Assembly (NCBI GenBank): GCA_015345905.1
Contig: JADDTR010000021.1
Span: 470,708 to 534,707 of the forward strand
From: Aotearoamyces nothofagi
Taxonomy: Eukaryota > Ascomycota > Leotiomycetes > Leotiales > Tympanidaceae
Direction of reading: 5' to 3'
DNA length: 64,000 nucleotides
In this document: positions 12,210 to 23,381 of the stretch, one piece after another
Layout: each line of letters starts with the position of its first letter
How positions within the stretch are numbered: the first letter of the stretch is position 1
Position numbers and translations under genes: made by a program
The notes under the pieces: generated by a model
The model's input: the letters and a program-made list of their open reading frames with translations, nothing else
The model's database searches: none
Told to the model about the DNA's origin: nothing

Positions 12210-15200
12210 GGAGTTGGAGTTTTGCTTTTGCAGGGATTTGCTGCGACTGCTGTGCTTAAAGGCACCCTTGTATTTAACGGAGTCGAGGTATGGAAGGATA
12301 CTTAATCAGACTACCGCGCTATAAATGTAATTAAAATCTTCACGTTACTTGCTTGGTGACGGCTGCTATTTATAAACAGGGTTAGGTTTACGAGCAGGGA
12401 GATATACCAGTTGTAATACGAGGTGTACTTGTAGAAATCTAACCCTAACTTACGAGAAAGCCAGATAGTCAAATCTATCCTGGACCTACCTATAGTAAAA
12501 TGACGGAGACACGATCTAAACAAATGGCTTCTGTCTGTCTAGACCTAGACGCCTCGCCTCGGCCCTGATATACACTTGGACCTTCCAAAACCTTCATGAC
12601 TTTTCCGTCTACTGTTTATCATACTCGCTCTCTGAAACCTCTCTAAAAGCTCTCTGATTACGCCTTCTTCGTACCACAGAACTATAGAAAACACGCCTCA
12701 AACTTGTCAATCTAGCAGTATAGAGACAAAAAGCAGTCCAATGTAATGTCTAAGTTTTATAAATCCTCTCTCTATCTCAGTTGAGATATAAATGTCGAAA
12801 GAAAATATGCATTAAAGTGTGCCACCTTTCCTGACACCCGCGTGCCGCCTGTAAAGGATCTGCTGGAGAAGAACACGACTCTGAGTGAGGTAGGAGAGTG
12901 TGTATTGTAGGTCATGAATGTGGATAAAACTAAAAAGCTAACTTGGTAGAAAGAGTACAAGCCATCTATATATATCCCGCGGACCCAGGACTCTGCCAAA
13001 GGTCTCTGACGTGGTTTATCATCGGTGTAGCCGATATGAACCACTTTTTTGGTGCGCGGAGGGGTCTTAATACACACGGTGTCCGAGTCTGCCTCCTTCT
13101 TATCCAGCGACCCAATCCAGCTCCACCACATCCTCATCGGTCCCGGGAGAGTCGAGGCACGCCAGCCAGACTCGTACTGTAGTATACAGGTCAATAGCGG
13201 CTGTCCTGCCACTAGTTCCCTAAGAATAACCTTATTGGCACTGGTGTAGATGGCTGTGGTGTTTTGTATGATTGATGCTTAAAACCTTAAGCAACAGGTT
13301 GGTGGGGATTCCATTCAAGGTGGCTCCTGCTACTGTTGCCGAAAGCATTGCTCTACTGACTGACCGGTACTGGCCCTCGGATTTCAACAGCTGTGATGTC
13401 CTCTCCATGCAGCTTCTCAACAAGCCTGATAATCGCTGCAGTCTTGCCATTGCCGAATCGGATCAGGCTAGTGTAAGGGTTAGAAAACCAGATATCTGCA
13501 TGTAAAAGGCGGTGACTTACAGGTTTGACAAAGACGAGGGGACTGAGATATGGATCCTACGCCTAAATGCCTTCACTATGTTGGCGATGGATGTATTCTC
13601 TGAGATTGCGTTCTTGACTCGCTGTTTGGTCTGTGTTCACTCTTCGGTGCTTGCACCGGAGCTGAGATGGTCGCCCAAATACTCCAGTACTGCTGTCTTC
13701 CACTTGTCTCTAGAGCGTTTCACCCTCTCCGGCAACCATGGCTCCTTCTTCCCTTGCTAAAGAGGGCTTTCTGGCCTTCATGCTTCCTGGACGCATTATG
13801 CAGCTGCTAGCGCTGTTATGTCCTCCCCCGCTGCCATTTGTAGTGAAAAGAGGCTTTGGCGCTTAGCAATCCTCGGAGAAGGCATCTTCGGCATCTTCCA
13901 TTTCCTTGAGATTATCCACCAAGGGCTGAAGATTGGAATAGATGGCTCTGGGAGCCGGGCTCCAGTGCTTGCCTGACGGAGGAGGAACATGGGCTGTCTG
14001 ACTCTTTAAAGATCATGCCGGAGGGTTATGGCGTTGGATCCTAGGCGAGCAGTTCCGCTGTTGTGATCTAACGGTGGTGCTTGAGATGCTACCCGTGTCT
14101 TGGGTAACACATCATGGAGGAGGATTTTTTTACAAGGGCCGCGGCTTAGCTATGATTCCTTGGTAGTAGGAGATAGTTTTTTCAACCCAGTATCTGTAAC
14201 TTTGGGTTGAGGTTGACACGCCTTGTGCCTGTCTCTGGTGAATAGTACTGCCAGTGGTTGGACGTAACGAGGATATTAATAGGAAAATGTACTGATGTAA
14301 TACCATCAATTGCTTGTGAAGAAGTTATTTTATATATATGGCTAGGAGTTCTTATTTTGTCTTGACTTGCCTAGGCTTATATATTTATATATCGCCAACT
14401 TGCAATTTGGTATCAAACCATCCTGTATAAACATATCGGCTACAAACTCGTCCTGCATAAATTCACCATCTATAAAGTAATTGTTTGTGAACTCATGTTG
14501 AATAAAATCCTCATACACAAACTATCCTATGCAAGCTAAGAGGAAAAATCTAAAATTCACTTTCCGTCTTTCTAACCCAAACATTGAACGGGCTCTGAGG
14601 TTTGCTCAACTCGACTTCGTTATTAAGTTTGTTGCTCTGCCAGGACTGGATTGTCTTACTGTGCAGACGCAAACGTCACCGGGGACTTTGAATTGGCGAG
14701 CTCTATTTGGGAAGACGTGTCTTATGGCGTTGAACCATCGATGTTGTCATGAAAGGCCCTTGTCCAGACGAGGGAGGTCGTTACTGAGTTTGCAGTGGCA
14801 CTGAAGTACACCGAGCTTGATTGGTGATTGGACAAAATAACCAGTAGTATAGGGTAGCTTGTAACAATGTAAGTGTAGTAGGTGTGGAAGAATGCCTCTT
14901 ACTTCTACATATTCGATTGATGATAATGGAGTATAGTAAGCCTAGGAGATGAAAGATACTTATGACAGAATAGATCAGGTGTGGCAGGGTGCTCATCAAT
15001 CTTCCATCTGCCAAATACTTACAATCAGGTATCAATGATTAACTTGGTAAATATTCAGGTGTTGGAAAAGATATCGATTACTGTGATATATACGGAAGCT
15101 CGAGCTGATAAATGATAGAATGTCATAGCTGTACTAAACATTAACCAAGTGTCCGACAATTCTGTATTCCTATTTCCATACAAAACAATGTCACCAAAAT

Positions 15201-15400
15201 CAGTAATCCCAAAATGGCATCGTTGCATCCATGCCAAACCTGAGCTGTGTGACCAAAGCCTCTTCGGACAGTGCTTCGTGTAAACGATTTGGCCGTGGCA
15301 TGCCAAGAATTAGAGCTTGATCACGAACTGAACAACGCAATAAGAATCTCCTCTCCATCAAGTAATTACACAATACGCCCATATATGTCCAAGTAATACA
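12210..15400. other. Long interval with possible decayed coding sequence
   Basis: This 3.2 kb stretch carries no intact gene. On the minus strand between about 14000 and 12770 several open pieces in different frames follow one another, separated by stops. One, near 13470-13330, reads RFGNGKTAAIIRLVEKLHGE. The pattern resembles an old, frameshifted coding region, perhaps an element ORF, but I cannot name it. The rest (12210-12770 and 14050-15400) shows nothing I can support. Confidence 0.35.
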
Positions 15401-16523
15401 TTAAACATTTTGGGAGATTCCAGGTTGAATAGTCTCCAACTGCTTCAGCAATTGTGCCCAAACCTTCTTCTGCAATTCTGCTCCTTCTGGAGTAAGGACA
15501 GGCGGTCCTGGTCTGCATATTATTGTTAGCCTTATATTAATTACAGCACAACCGTAGCTTGGATGGCAAAGGTAAGAGAGTACGTACTCTGTAATTTCAC
15601 AATCTGCCATATAAGCACCATGACTCTCTTCACCGGCAGCAACACCAGCGACAAGAGTCCTGCTACCTTCTTCAGTTGTGCGAGCAATTGCCGCTTTCAT
15701 AATACCAATAACAAGCTGCTCAACACCATGCGACTCACGGTTAAAGTCTGACTTGCATCCTCCCGGCGTCAAGCAATTGATGATGACTTTTGGCGAATCC
15801 GATTTCGTCTTGCGTGTAACGAGAGTGGCAAGTTCGCGAACAACAAAGACTTCAATGAGCTTTGACGTAGCATATCTATGAAAGTTAGATGATCTGGAAA
15901 AAAAAGCTAGTTGCGTGAGGATCGTACCTCGACATAGGTAGCCCAGCCGACTTCTCATTATTCATCGCAGCGAAAATATCATCTGCATTTCGCTCTGGGA
16001 ACTTGGAAAGGAAATGTAGGTCGGACGTAACGATTGATATCCTTGGCTGAATTCCGAACTTGGTCGCCGACTCCTCCAGCTTCGGTAGTATCAACAGGGC
16101 CAGAAGGAATGTGCCGATAACATTTGTTGTGATTGTGGACTCAAATCCTTCTACCAACTTGAAGTATTTTGTCATTATCCCCGCGTTTTCTAGCACGGCA
16201 TCGATACGGTCCAACTTGTTTGCTCGCAACACGAACGATTTTATAGAGGCATAAGACTGTAGGTCCAGTTCCCAGACCTCAATGCTCGAGGATGGACGCC
16301 CTGTGCTGTCGAGAATGGCCTGTTTTGCTGCAGCGCCCTTGGACGTATTCCGAACAGCAAGTATGATCAGAGAGGCATCGAGACGAGAAATATGCTTGGC
16401 AGCTTCGAGACCGAGACCGGTGTTGGATCCCGTTACGATGATTGTCTGGCCAGCAAAGTCTTTAGTAGGCTTCGGTAGAGTCACAAATAGCTGTGAATGG
16501 AGGAATGAAGAGAACCACCCCAT
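15401..16523 (-). CDS. Short-chain dehydrogenase/reductase (retinol-dehydrogenase-like SDR)
   Basis: Exons on the minus strand are 16523-15928, 15875-15588 and 15512-15401, giving 331 aa. The cofactor loop TGSNTGLG is at residues 31-38, the NAG motif at 113-115, and the catalytic YxxxK is YATSK at 200-204. The first exon junction falls just before that Tyr. Length and the N-terminal hydrophobic segment (MGWFSSFLHSQLFVTLP) fit the long SDR subgroup related to RDH12/TIC32 that is frequent in fungal secondary metabolism; the substrate is unknown. Introns are 52 and 75 nt with GTACGA and GTACGT donors. It is transcribed away from the Zn2Cys6 regulator at 17078. The shared 554-bp promoter with repeated CGGACGAA boxes suggests the regulator may control it. 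Confidence 0.9.
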
Positions 16524-17077
16524 AATGGCAAGAATTGAGCACTGGTTCAATGTTTGGAGCTTTTTGGTATAAGGGAGGCTGCAATACTGTATCAATGTTT
16601 AGGAAAGTGAGAGAAGATAGATTGAAAGAAGTCGAACAACTGGATCTGCTAGGACCTTGAAAAGGTCTTATAAGCGTGTAAAGACGTTGAGAGGAAATCC
16701 GAGCGGACATATGACCTACATTCCCCGAAATATATAGTCCGCGCAAGAATGCTCTTGCTGTCATTTGGAGAAGCAAGCGGAGCGGAGCAACTTTCCCTAA
16801 AGTCCGTGGCTCCTGAGGTCGTTGTCCGGCTGACAAATCAATGTCGCATCAGGCTGGCCCCGAGTCACGGGCGGAACCACGGACGAAACACGGACGAAGA
16901 GGCGGACGTGGACGAATTCGCCTGGCCGACCCGGTCGAAGCACGACTATCCATCTTCCATGATGACATATGGGCAATGATGCTGATATAATACTCCATTA
17001 CCACTGGGCGAGCTGACAAATAACGGACGAATTCAATAACGACGAATCTTGAGGCCCAAGTTGGCCGAGAAGACAAT
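16524..17077. promoter_or_regulatory. Bidirectional promoter with repeated CGGACGAA sites
   Basis: This interval separates the starts of the divergent SDR and Zn2Cys6 genes. It holds CACGGACGAA at 16878-16887 and again at 16889-16898, GGCGGACG at 16901-16908, GGACGAATTC at 16910-16919 and ACGGACGAATTC at 17023-17034. More distant GCGGAC-type sites lie near 16703 and, inverted, near 16738. CGG half-sites are typical contacts of Zn2Cys6 proteins. The spacing of 11 bp between the first two copies puts them on the same DNA face. Regulation by the adjacent factor is an inference. Confidence 0.55.
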
Positions 17078-19478
17078 ATGTCAGCTGACGCTTCTTCGTC
17101 CGCTTCAGCCGCTACTCACCAAAAACCCATGCGGAAAGGAACACACAGTTGTCTTGAATGTTAGAATCCTTATTATTGCCAGTCTAAGCAGAGTTGATTA
17201 TATATAGGTCGGAAGCGCAAAATACGCTGCGTTTTCAGACCAGATGACTCTGGTGTCTGTATTGCTTGCAAAAATAGAGGCGCTCAATGTACTGAGCAGA
17301 AGCGAGAATTGATACGGACAGCTGCTGTTGACAATAAACCAAATCTTAAAGAGATAGCAGCAAAGCTTGAGGCCGTTATCAGAACTCTTACTGCAGGTGG
17401 CAGCAATGTCTCTGCTTCGGAGGTTGGGAATAACCCGAACCAGCGTCCACGAAACAGCCTATTAAACCAGGATGAGACAACCACCCTGCCCTTAATTCTG
17501 AGCCAGGATATTCATACACCGTTATTTTCCACGAGTTCTTCCGAATCTCAATCCCTCGGTCCCGACACACCTCAGAATCTTGACCCCATTGTGTCACTAT
17601 TCAATAACGCAATAGTAAGTTTGGACATACAGACCCTTCCTCGAGCTTTCTGATATCTAAAATATACAGTGGAGAAGCAATAATCCAGAAGAAGATGCGG
17701 CAAAAGATAATTCCAATGGTGACTCAAAACGTAACCTTGACCCAAAACTAGTGGCCAAACGTGCTCAAACTCGTGAGGCCCTGCTCTCTAGCCTGCTGCA
17801 GCCAGAGCTACTTGCAGACGTTTTAAACGCAACCTCTTCATGGTGGTATTCGTGGTAAGTATTATCTAAGACACCATTATTCAGGAACCCAAGTTACCTG
17901 CAACTCTACTGATACACAAGAAGGAGACCTCTTGGACCTTGGCTTTTGGATTCCATGGCGAGTAACAAACCCGAGAGTCTCCAACAATTTGTGGCATGGG
18001 CACTCAACTCAACAGACCCTTCGATTGTAGGCATGGCAATGTTGTGCATTGCAGTCTCCATACAGCAGCTAAACAGTAAAAACCACGAACGTATTTTACG
18101 ACGGCTCCCGCGGCTGCCAGGCGAATTATTCCACGACTACTTTATGAAAGTAGATAGCCTCATTGTTAATGATTATGACTATGCTAGTACAAGAGAAGGC
18201 GTCGAAGTTATCGTCATGTCTGCAAAGACATTCATGAACTTGGGACTTATCAAAAAGACCTGGCTACTCTACCACAGAGCAATATCGTACTCCCAACTAC
18301 TAGGCCTTTATCGACCTCAACGCTTGACACAGTTTGAATCAGACAATGATATGAATCGGCGGCACTGGTCTTGGATCTCACTATGTGAATGTGGCGTTTA
18401 TCTCAGCTTACTCCTGGGTCTACCATATGCATCGGACTGCAGAACTATCAATACCAGCATATATGGCGAGACAGGCACTGTTCCATTCTTTCGGCACGAC
18501 TTATTGAGACTGGCGGTGCAGGTCATCGATAGAAACCAAATGGGGCTGAGTCTGTCCGCTGATATAACTAAAGAAATCCAGGAGCAACTCCAATCCGCAG
18601 CAATGCTCATGCATAATGACTTCTGGGATTGCCCAGCTACCCTAGCAGCCGGGAAGATCTCCACTAAAGAGTACCTTGAGTGGATAACCTCCCAGCTCTG
18701 GTATCACCAGATTAGAGTATCTCTTCATATGCCATTAATGATACAGTCGATTGAAGACCGAGAATTCGAGAGCCATCGGCTGGAATGCTTGGAAGGCTGT
18801 CGTAATTTGCTGAGGACATATAATATTATGCGCTCAGATCCTAATTCAGCATTCAACATGGTAAAGCTGATCGATTACCAGGCGTTTGTTTGCGCAACAT
18901 TATTACTCCTAGGAGTGCTTGGATATGGCAGCTCTCCATCCTTGTACCAAACCATGAGACATGGCCATGATCGGGACTTGGTAGATGTTACTTTGAATAT
19001 TCTTCGCCTAGCAGCAGCGACCTCGAACAACAATGTTGCATCCCAAGCTCTCCAAGGACTCGAAACTCTTACCTTAATCGCACGGATGAACAGCAGTACT
19101 AATATAACTGGCATTTCGTGTACTAACCCGTTCGCAGAGATCGTAGTACCATATTCCGGCACAATCATAATCTCTCCAGGCACTTTTTTGAAGAATCAGA
19201 AGAAATCACATCAGAACCCAGCACAACCAGTGATGAACCCACTGCCAGTTTTCACATTATCACATGGCACCTCTCGGGTATTTCCAGAACAATATCAAAC
19301 GCAGATGAACTCCGAGGTTTCTAGTGCTTATAATACCGCCGACTCTGGAAATAAACAGGAATATGGACTTGGCTTGAATCCTCCGTTCCAATCTATAGAC
19401 TTTGATTGGGGGAACTCTATAAATATGAACGCGGACGAAGATTGGGCATGGTTAAATGATATCACCAATAATGTTTGA
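17078..19478 (+). CDS. Zn2Cys6 transcription factor with fungal-specific regulatory domain
   Basis: Exons 17078-17159, 17208-17614, 17670-17854 and 17924-19478 give 742 aa. The first intron splits the zinc cluster, and joining the exons restores C25-x2-C28-x6-C35-x9-C45-x2-C48-x6-C55, which fixes the start at 17078. A Ser/Ala-rich leader precedes the cluster. A helical linker (LKEIAAKLEAVIRTLTAGG) follows, then from about residue 230 a long helical region of the fungal_trans type, with typical pieces such as WWYSWRPLGPWLL and RRHWSWISLCECGVYLSLLLGLPY. The C-terminus is acidic and aromatic (DFDWGNSINMNADEDWAWL), a plausible activation region. It is probably nuclear. Introns are 48, 55 and 69 nt. 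The divergent SDR gene and the CGG-rich shared promoter suggest a local target and self-regulation. Confidence 0.92.
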
Positions 19479-20071
19479 CGGGACCCATTCAGTCAAGGAT
19501 ATATGAGAAGGAATCAGTAACGGCTCAGCTGGAAAGAGTGCAGCAAGATCTCTGGGATATTCCGATCATTTCTTTGGTCTCGTCGACGCCTAGGTGCCTT
19601 TGTGAGACATTTCCGTTTGCCGACTACCTGTTCTATCTCCCCATCTCGGTATGAGGATGTCAACCTCTTCTCTGCGCCGGCGCCGAAATTACCCCCAACT
19701 CCTCATCGCATCTTACCAGACTTCCTATCACCATATCACAGTTTCGATAGCCACTGTTCTTATAGTTGCCACTCTTTACGACAAAGGAATAAATGAATGA
19801 ACTCTGGCGCACTCTGAGGTATCACTAAGAAGCTTTCGACCGGATATGTTCTCTTATTCCCCTATTGGATATCGTGCAGCATTTTCACTCATCATTGTAA
19901 ATAAAGTGAAAACAACTAAGTGACCATACATCCTTCGCGAGCATTCGCTGTTATCTAAATATGACTCGATTCCTTTAACATCATCCTTCCTTATCTGCAC
20001 AACCTAAATCCTCTAACTGATTGTATATGGCAAGCAGCAGCATCGGCAGAAGACAAGAGCCAAAACGAATT
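19479..20071. other. Intergenic interval between convergent genes
   Basis: About 600 bp between the stop of the Zn2Cys6 gene and the stop of the minus-strand multicopper oxidase. It should hold both 3' untranslated regions. I see no gene or repeat here. Confidence 0.5.
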
Positions 20072-22141
20072 CTACTGACCGTCCGCCCACGTATCCTGGA
20101 AATGCACGACCGTGGGCCAGTGGCTCTCGTTGCCGTATACGTCTCCACCGTACGTCAGGTAGCCGTCGACTTCCGGTCTCGGCACTCGATCCAGGACGTC
20201 GGATGAGTTGCCCATGACCCATACTGTTTGCATGCCCCTGTGCCGCGGTTAGACCGGCGCTCGGTCGTCGCTCCCGGCTTCCAAAGGAGGAGAGGAGGAG
20301 AGGAGGAGAGGCGGGGAGACAACTCACATGATCATGTGCTGTAAGATATGGCAGTGGATCATCCACACCCCCGGCTCAGTGACTCTCAGCCTCCACGCCC
20401 TCCACCCTGCCAACGTGCCATTCGTCGTCGAACTCTGATAGCGATACAGCATGGTAGTATCCCTCTTGACCGGCTGGCCCCATCTCTCCAACAGCGCCTC
20501 GTTCGCCGTCGCATTATACGACCCATCGCCGCAGCCAAGATCGTAATAGTGCGCGCCGTGCGCATGGAACGGGTGGACATCCAGCCCGCCAGAGTCGGCG
20601 CCCGTGTTCTGGATCACTATCTCCAGCACCTCGCCGATCCGGGCGGGGAATGCGCGCGTCACGGGATCGATGCCGCCGTTGGCGGTCGCGCGCTCGTAGG
20701 ATGGGAATTCCATGCTGTCGTTCCTGTACAGCGAGACGAGGTAGGGCTCGGTGGGGTACGTGTCGACCCATGGGACCTGGTTCTCTCGCCAGATGGTTGC
20801 GCCGACGACGGATTGGTGGACCGTTACCGTCACGCGGCGGGTGACATCTGAGGCGGAGGGAAAGTCATCGTCTGGAGTCAGGGGGCTGAGTTTGTATTCT
20901 AGGAAATCTCGGGTTATATTTGGCAGAGTTATCGGAGGCGTAATCGGAGGCGTATATGTTGCTTTCGTGGAGCTATTCTTTACGTATCTCAATATTGCGA
21001 ACCCGCGAGTCAAAACCGGGCGCTCGCGACTTTCCACCTGGATATAGTACGGATCTGGACCTGGGTCGGATTTTGTGTGGAGCAAGACGCTAAATCGCTG
21101 TCCAGGACCTATCTGTAGGAAGCTTGTGTTTTGCGGCTTGGTGTATGCACTGAAGGAGTCAGCAAATTGGACTTGCCAGACCAGAGTAAGCATACCCGTC
21201 AGCCTCGATAACGGTTAGGTTCTCATGTCCCTGGATCGCGATGGATGCTAGAGTAAGCGCAGTACCACCAACAAATCGTACCCGATAGGTCTTGTCAGGC
21301 TCGACGTCTATGACCGACAGAGTAGAGTTGCAGAAAGTCCCGTTCGCAGTTCCACCCCCCTTTCCGTTGACCATGATCATTGCAGTTTCACCACTCCACG
21401 ACAGCGGCGAAGCTACTAATCCGGTCTCAATTTGATGGTTGGTCTTGCTGAACACGTCTGATAGTTGTATAATCTTCTCATCGTCGTAGTGGTATGGCTT
21501 GAAGGTATCATCGACAATGAGAGGACCACTAGCGGAGACAGCTTGAAATCCTACGTGGCTGTGGTAAAAGTAGGTACCTGCCATTCCGTACGGAACGTGG
21601 ATCTCGTAGTCGAAGAAGTGCAATGGTGGAATTGGCCACTGGCTGGCTTGTGGAGTACCATCACTGAAAGGAGAGACAGCCATTGAAAGCCCATGCCAAT
21701 GCTAAACGTGGTCAGCTGACAACATCATATAATATTATATCAGTAATCCTTAATTCTTCACACCAGCTGAGCTGAATATCCTGCCAAGCACCGGGGCTAT
21801 ACCGCTTGCCCATATTGCTCTTGCTTCACTCCCACTCATCGAAGCATTTAAAACAGCCGCACACTTACCATTGTCAGGTTCTGGTCCGCCATATCATTAT
21901 AGACCCTAATCCAAGCCGTCCTGCCCTCTTCCAGCCAGATTGCAGGTCCCGGAGAAGTGCCATTAACGAGCACAGTCGGCTTCGCCGGCAGACAAGACTG
22001 CGAGATGTTGTTCGACGAGACCCGCAATACAGCGTCCGGCACAAACGACCCGTCGTGACACGACAGGACCGGCTTGTACGCCGCAACCATCGACGCCGAC
22101 AAGAAAAAAGCGCAGAGACGCGTCCCCCACGAGCTAAACAT
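20072..22141 (-). CDS. Secreted multicopper oxidase (laccase / ascorbate-oxidase-like)
   Basis: Exons 22141-21869, 21701-21196, 21149-20328 and 20237-20072 give 588 aa. A signal peptide (about 1-21) is followed by three cupredoxin domains. All four copper-binding signatures are intact: HWHG at 92-95 (rebuilt exactly at the first splice), HSH at 138-140 in YFYHSHVGFQ, HPFHAHG at 452-458, and HCHILQH at 525-531 with Cys526 as type-1 ligand and Met536 as likely axial ligand (rebuilt at the last splice as HMIMGMQTVWVMG). There are many N-glycosylation sites. The enzyme would oxidise phenols or similar reductants at the cell surface, reducing O2 to water; the natural substrate is not visible. Motif spacing fits the ascomycete ascorbate-oxidase-like group. 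Introns are 167, 46 and 90 nt. The last contains a long GGA-rich purine tract (20286-20315). Confidence 0.93.
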
Positions 22142-23381
22142 GGCGGCGAGACGGGCAGCAGGAAAGAGAGGAAGAGAAGAGACAGAATGACGAGGTGAAC
22201 GAGAGCAGGAGAGCCGGCATCTTTAAAGAAACGGCCAGACGCTTAGCAGGAGCGACGATCACCCGCACCCTCGGCACGATGCAGTACAGTAATCACAGTA
22301 AGAAAAGACTCGGGATCTGGGATTCCCCAAACGCCTCTCGACCATCAGCATTACTGTATCGACGCAGCCGCCGCAGCCAGGCACCGCAGCAACCTCGCTT
22401 CCGCAGCAGCTCGCCGCCCACAGGCACGGCGACAGCAGCCCAGCCCAAACCCAAACGCCCCCACCATGCAATGTCTGCATCAACAGCAGGGAGGGCACGT
22501 ACAGGTCCACGCACAAGCAGGACAATCGCAATCGCAGATCCCACCGCCGGCACGGGAGACACGGAATGCCAGGAGCCGAGAAGGGGGCAGCGGGACGAGC
22601 GTCGTCGTCCGCATCAGGGAGCCGTCGAGACGAGACGAGAAAGCCGCGACGCCGCTCTGCTCTGCTCTGCTCTGCTTGTGCAGCACAGTATGACGCGACG
22701 GCGGGTGCGACCGAGGAGTACGGCCAGCAGCAGCAGCACCGGACTTATCTCCCTCGGATTGATTGCTCGGCCATTCGCGAGCGCATGCGACGCGTGCGAG
22801 CGCCCACCGAACGGCCCATATCGGGGGTTGTCAGCTAGATACCCCATCCTGAACAGCAGCGGAACAGACGTGCGAGGCGGCCGAGCTGTCCGGACGGCGC
22901 TTGGGGGTGGTTGGTTCGGGTACCTTGCATAGGCGCGCGCGCGGTGGAGGGGGCGGGGTGGCCTGCTGTGGTTTCGGAGAGATGGGGGGAAGGGTAAGGA
23001 TAGGAGAGAGAGAGATGAGAGAGATCGGCTCGGCCAGCGCGGGCGAGGCTTGCGGCTTTGATTGATCCCGAAGATCCTGCATTGCATTGCATTGCATAGA
23101 TGGAGGAGGTGGGTGATGCAGCGCGGCACTCTGCCATTAGTATAGGATAGTAAAAGTATAGTTATAGTAAAAGTACATACAGCCGCAGATAAGAATAAGA
23201 ATCCCTTGCCTACCTGCCAATCTATCCGCGACACGGCCTCCCATCCCAGAGACGTCTCTACCAGCCCAAGAAGCCTCCCAGGTATAATTTTATTACAGCA
23301 CATCCAGACTCCGCATGCGCATGCGCATCCGCAGCACCGACCCCAGCAACCAGACTCCTGCGTCCCCGCGCGTCCCGTTTT
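22142..23381. other. GC-rich interval between the oxidase and the F-box-like gene
   Basis: The 1.2 kb interval is the probable promoter of the multicopper oxidase and the 3' region of the F-box-like gene. It contains simple repeats: CTCTG units near 22657-22677 and TGCAT units near 23079-23098. Open frames on both strands up to 245 codons exist, but their Arg/Ser/Pro-rich composition follows from base bias and no domain is visible. Confidence 0.5.

Noticed and set aside
15401-22141. Secondary-metabolite gene cluster around the SDR, Zn2Cys6 and multicopper oxidase genes
   Set aside because: No polyketide synthase, peptide synthetase, terpene cyclase or other core enzyme is present in the window.
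22195-23303. Frames of up to 245 codons on both strands between the oxidase and the F-box-like gene
   Set aside because: They are simple-repeat and GC-bias products with no domain, and the two strands overlap.
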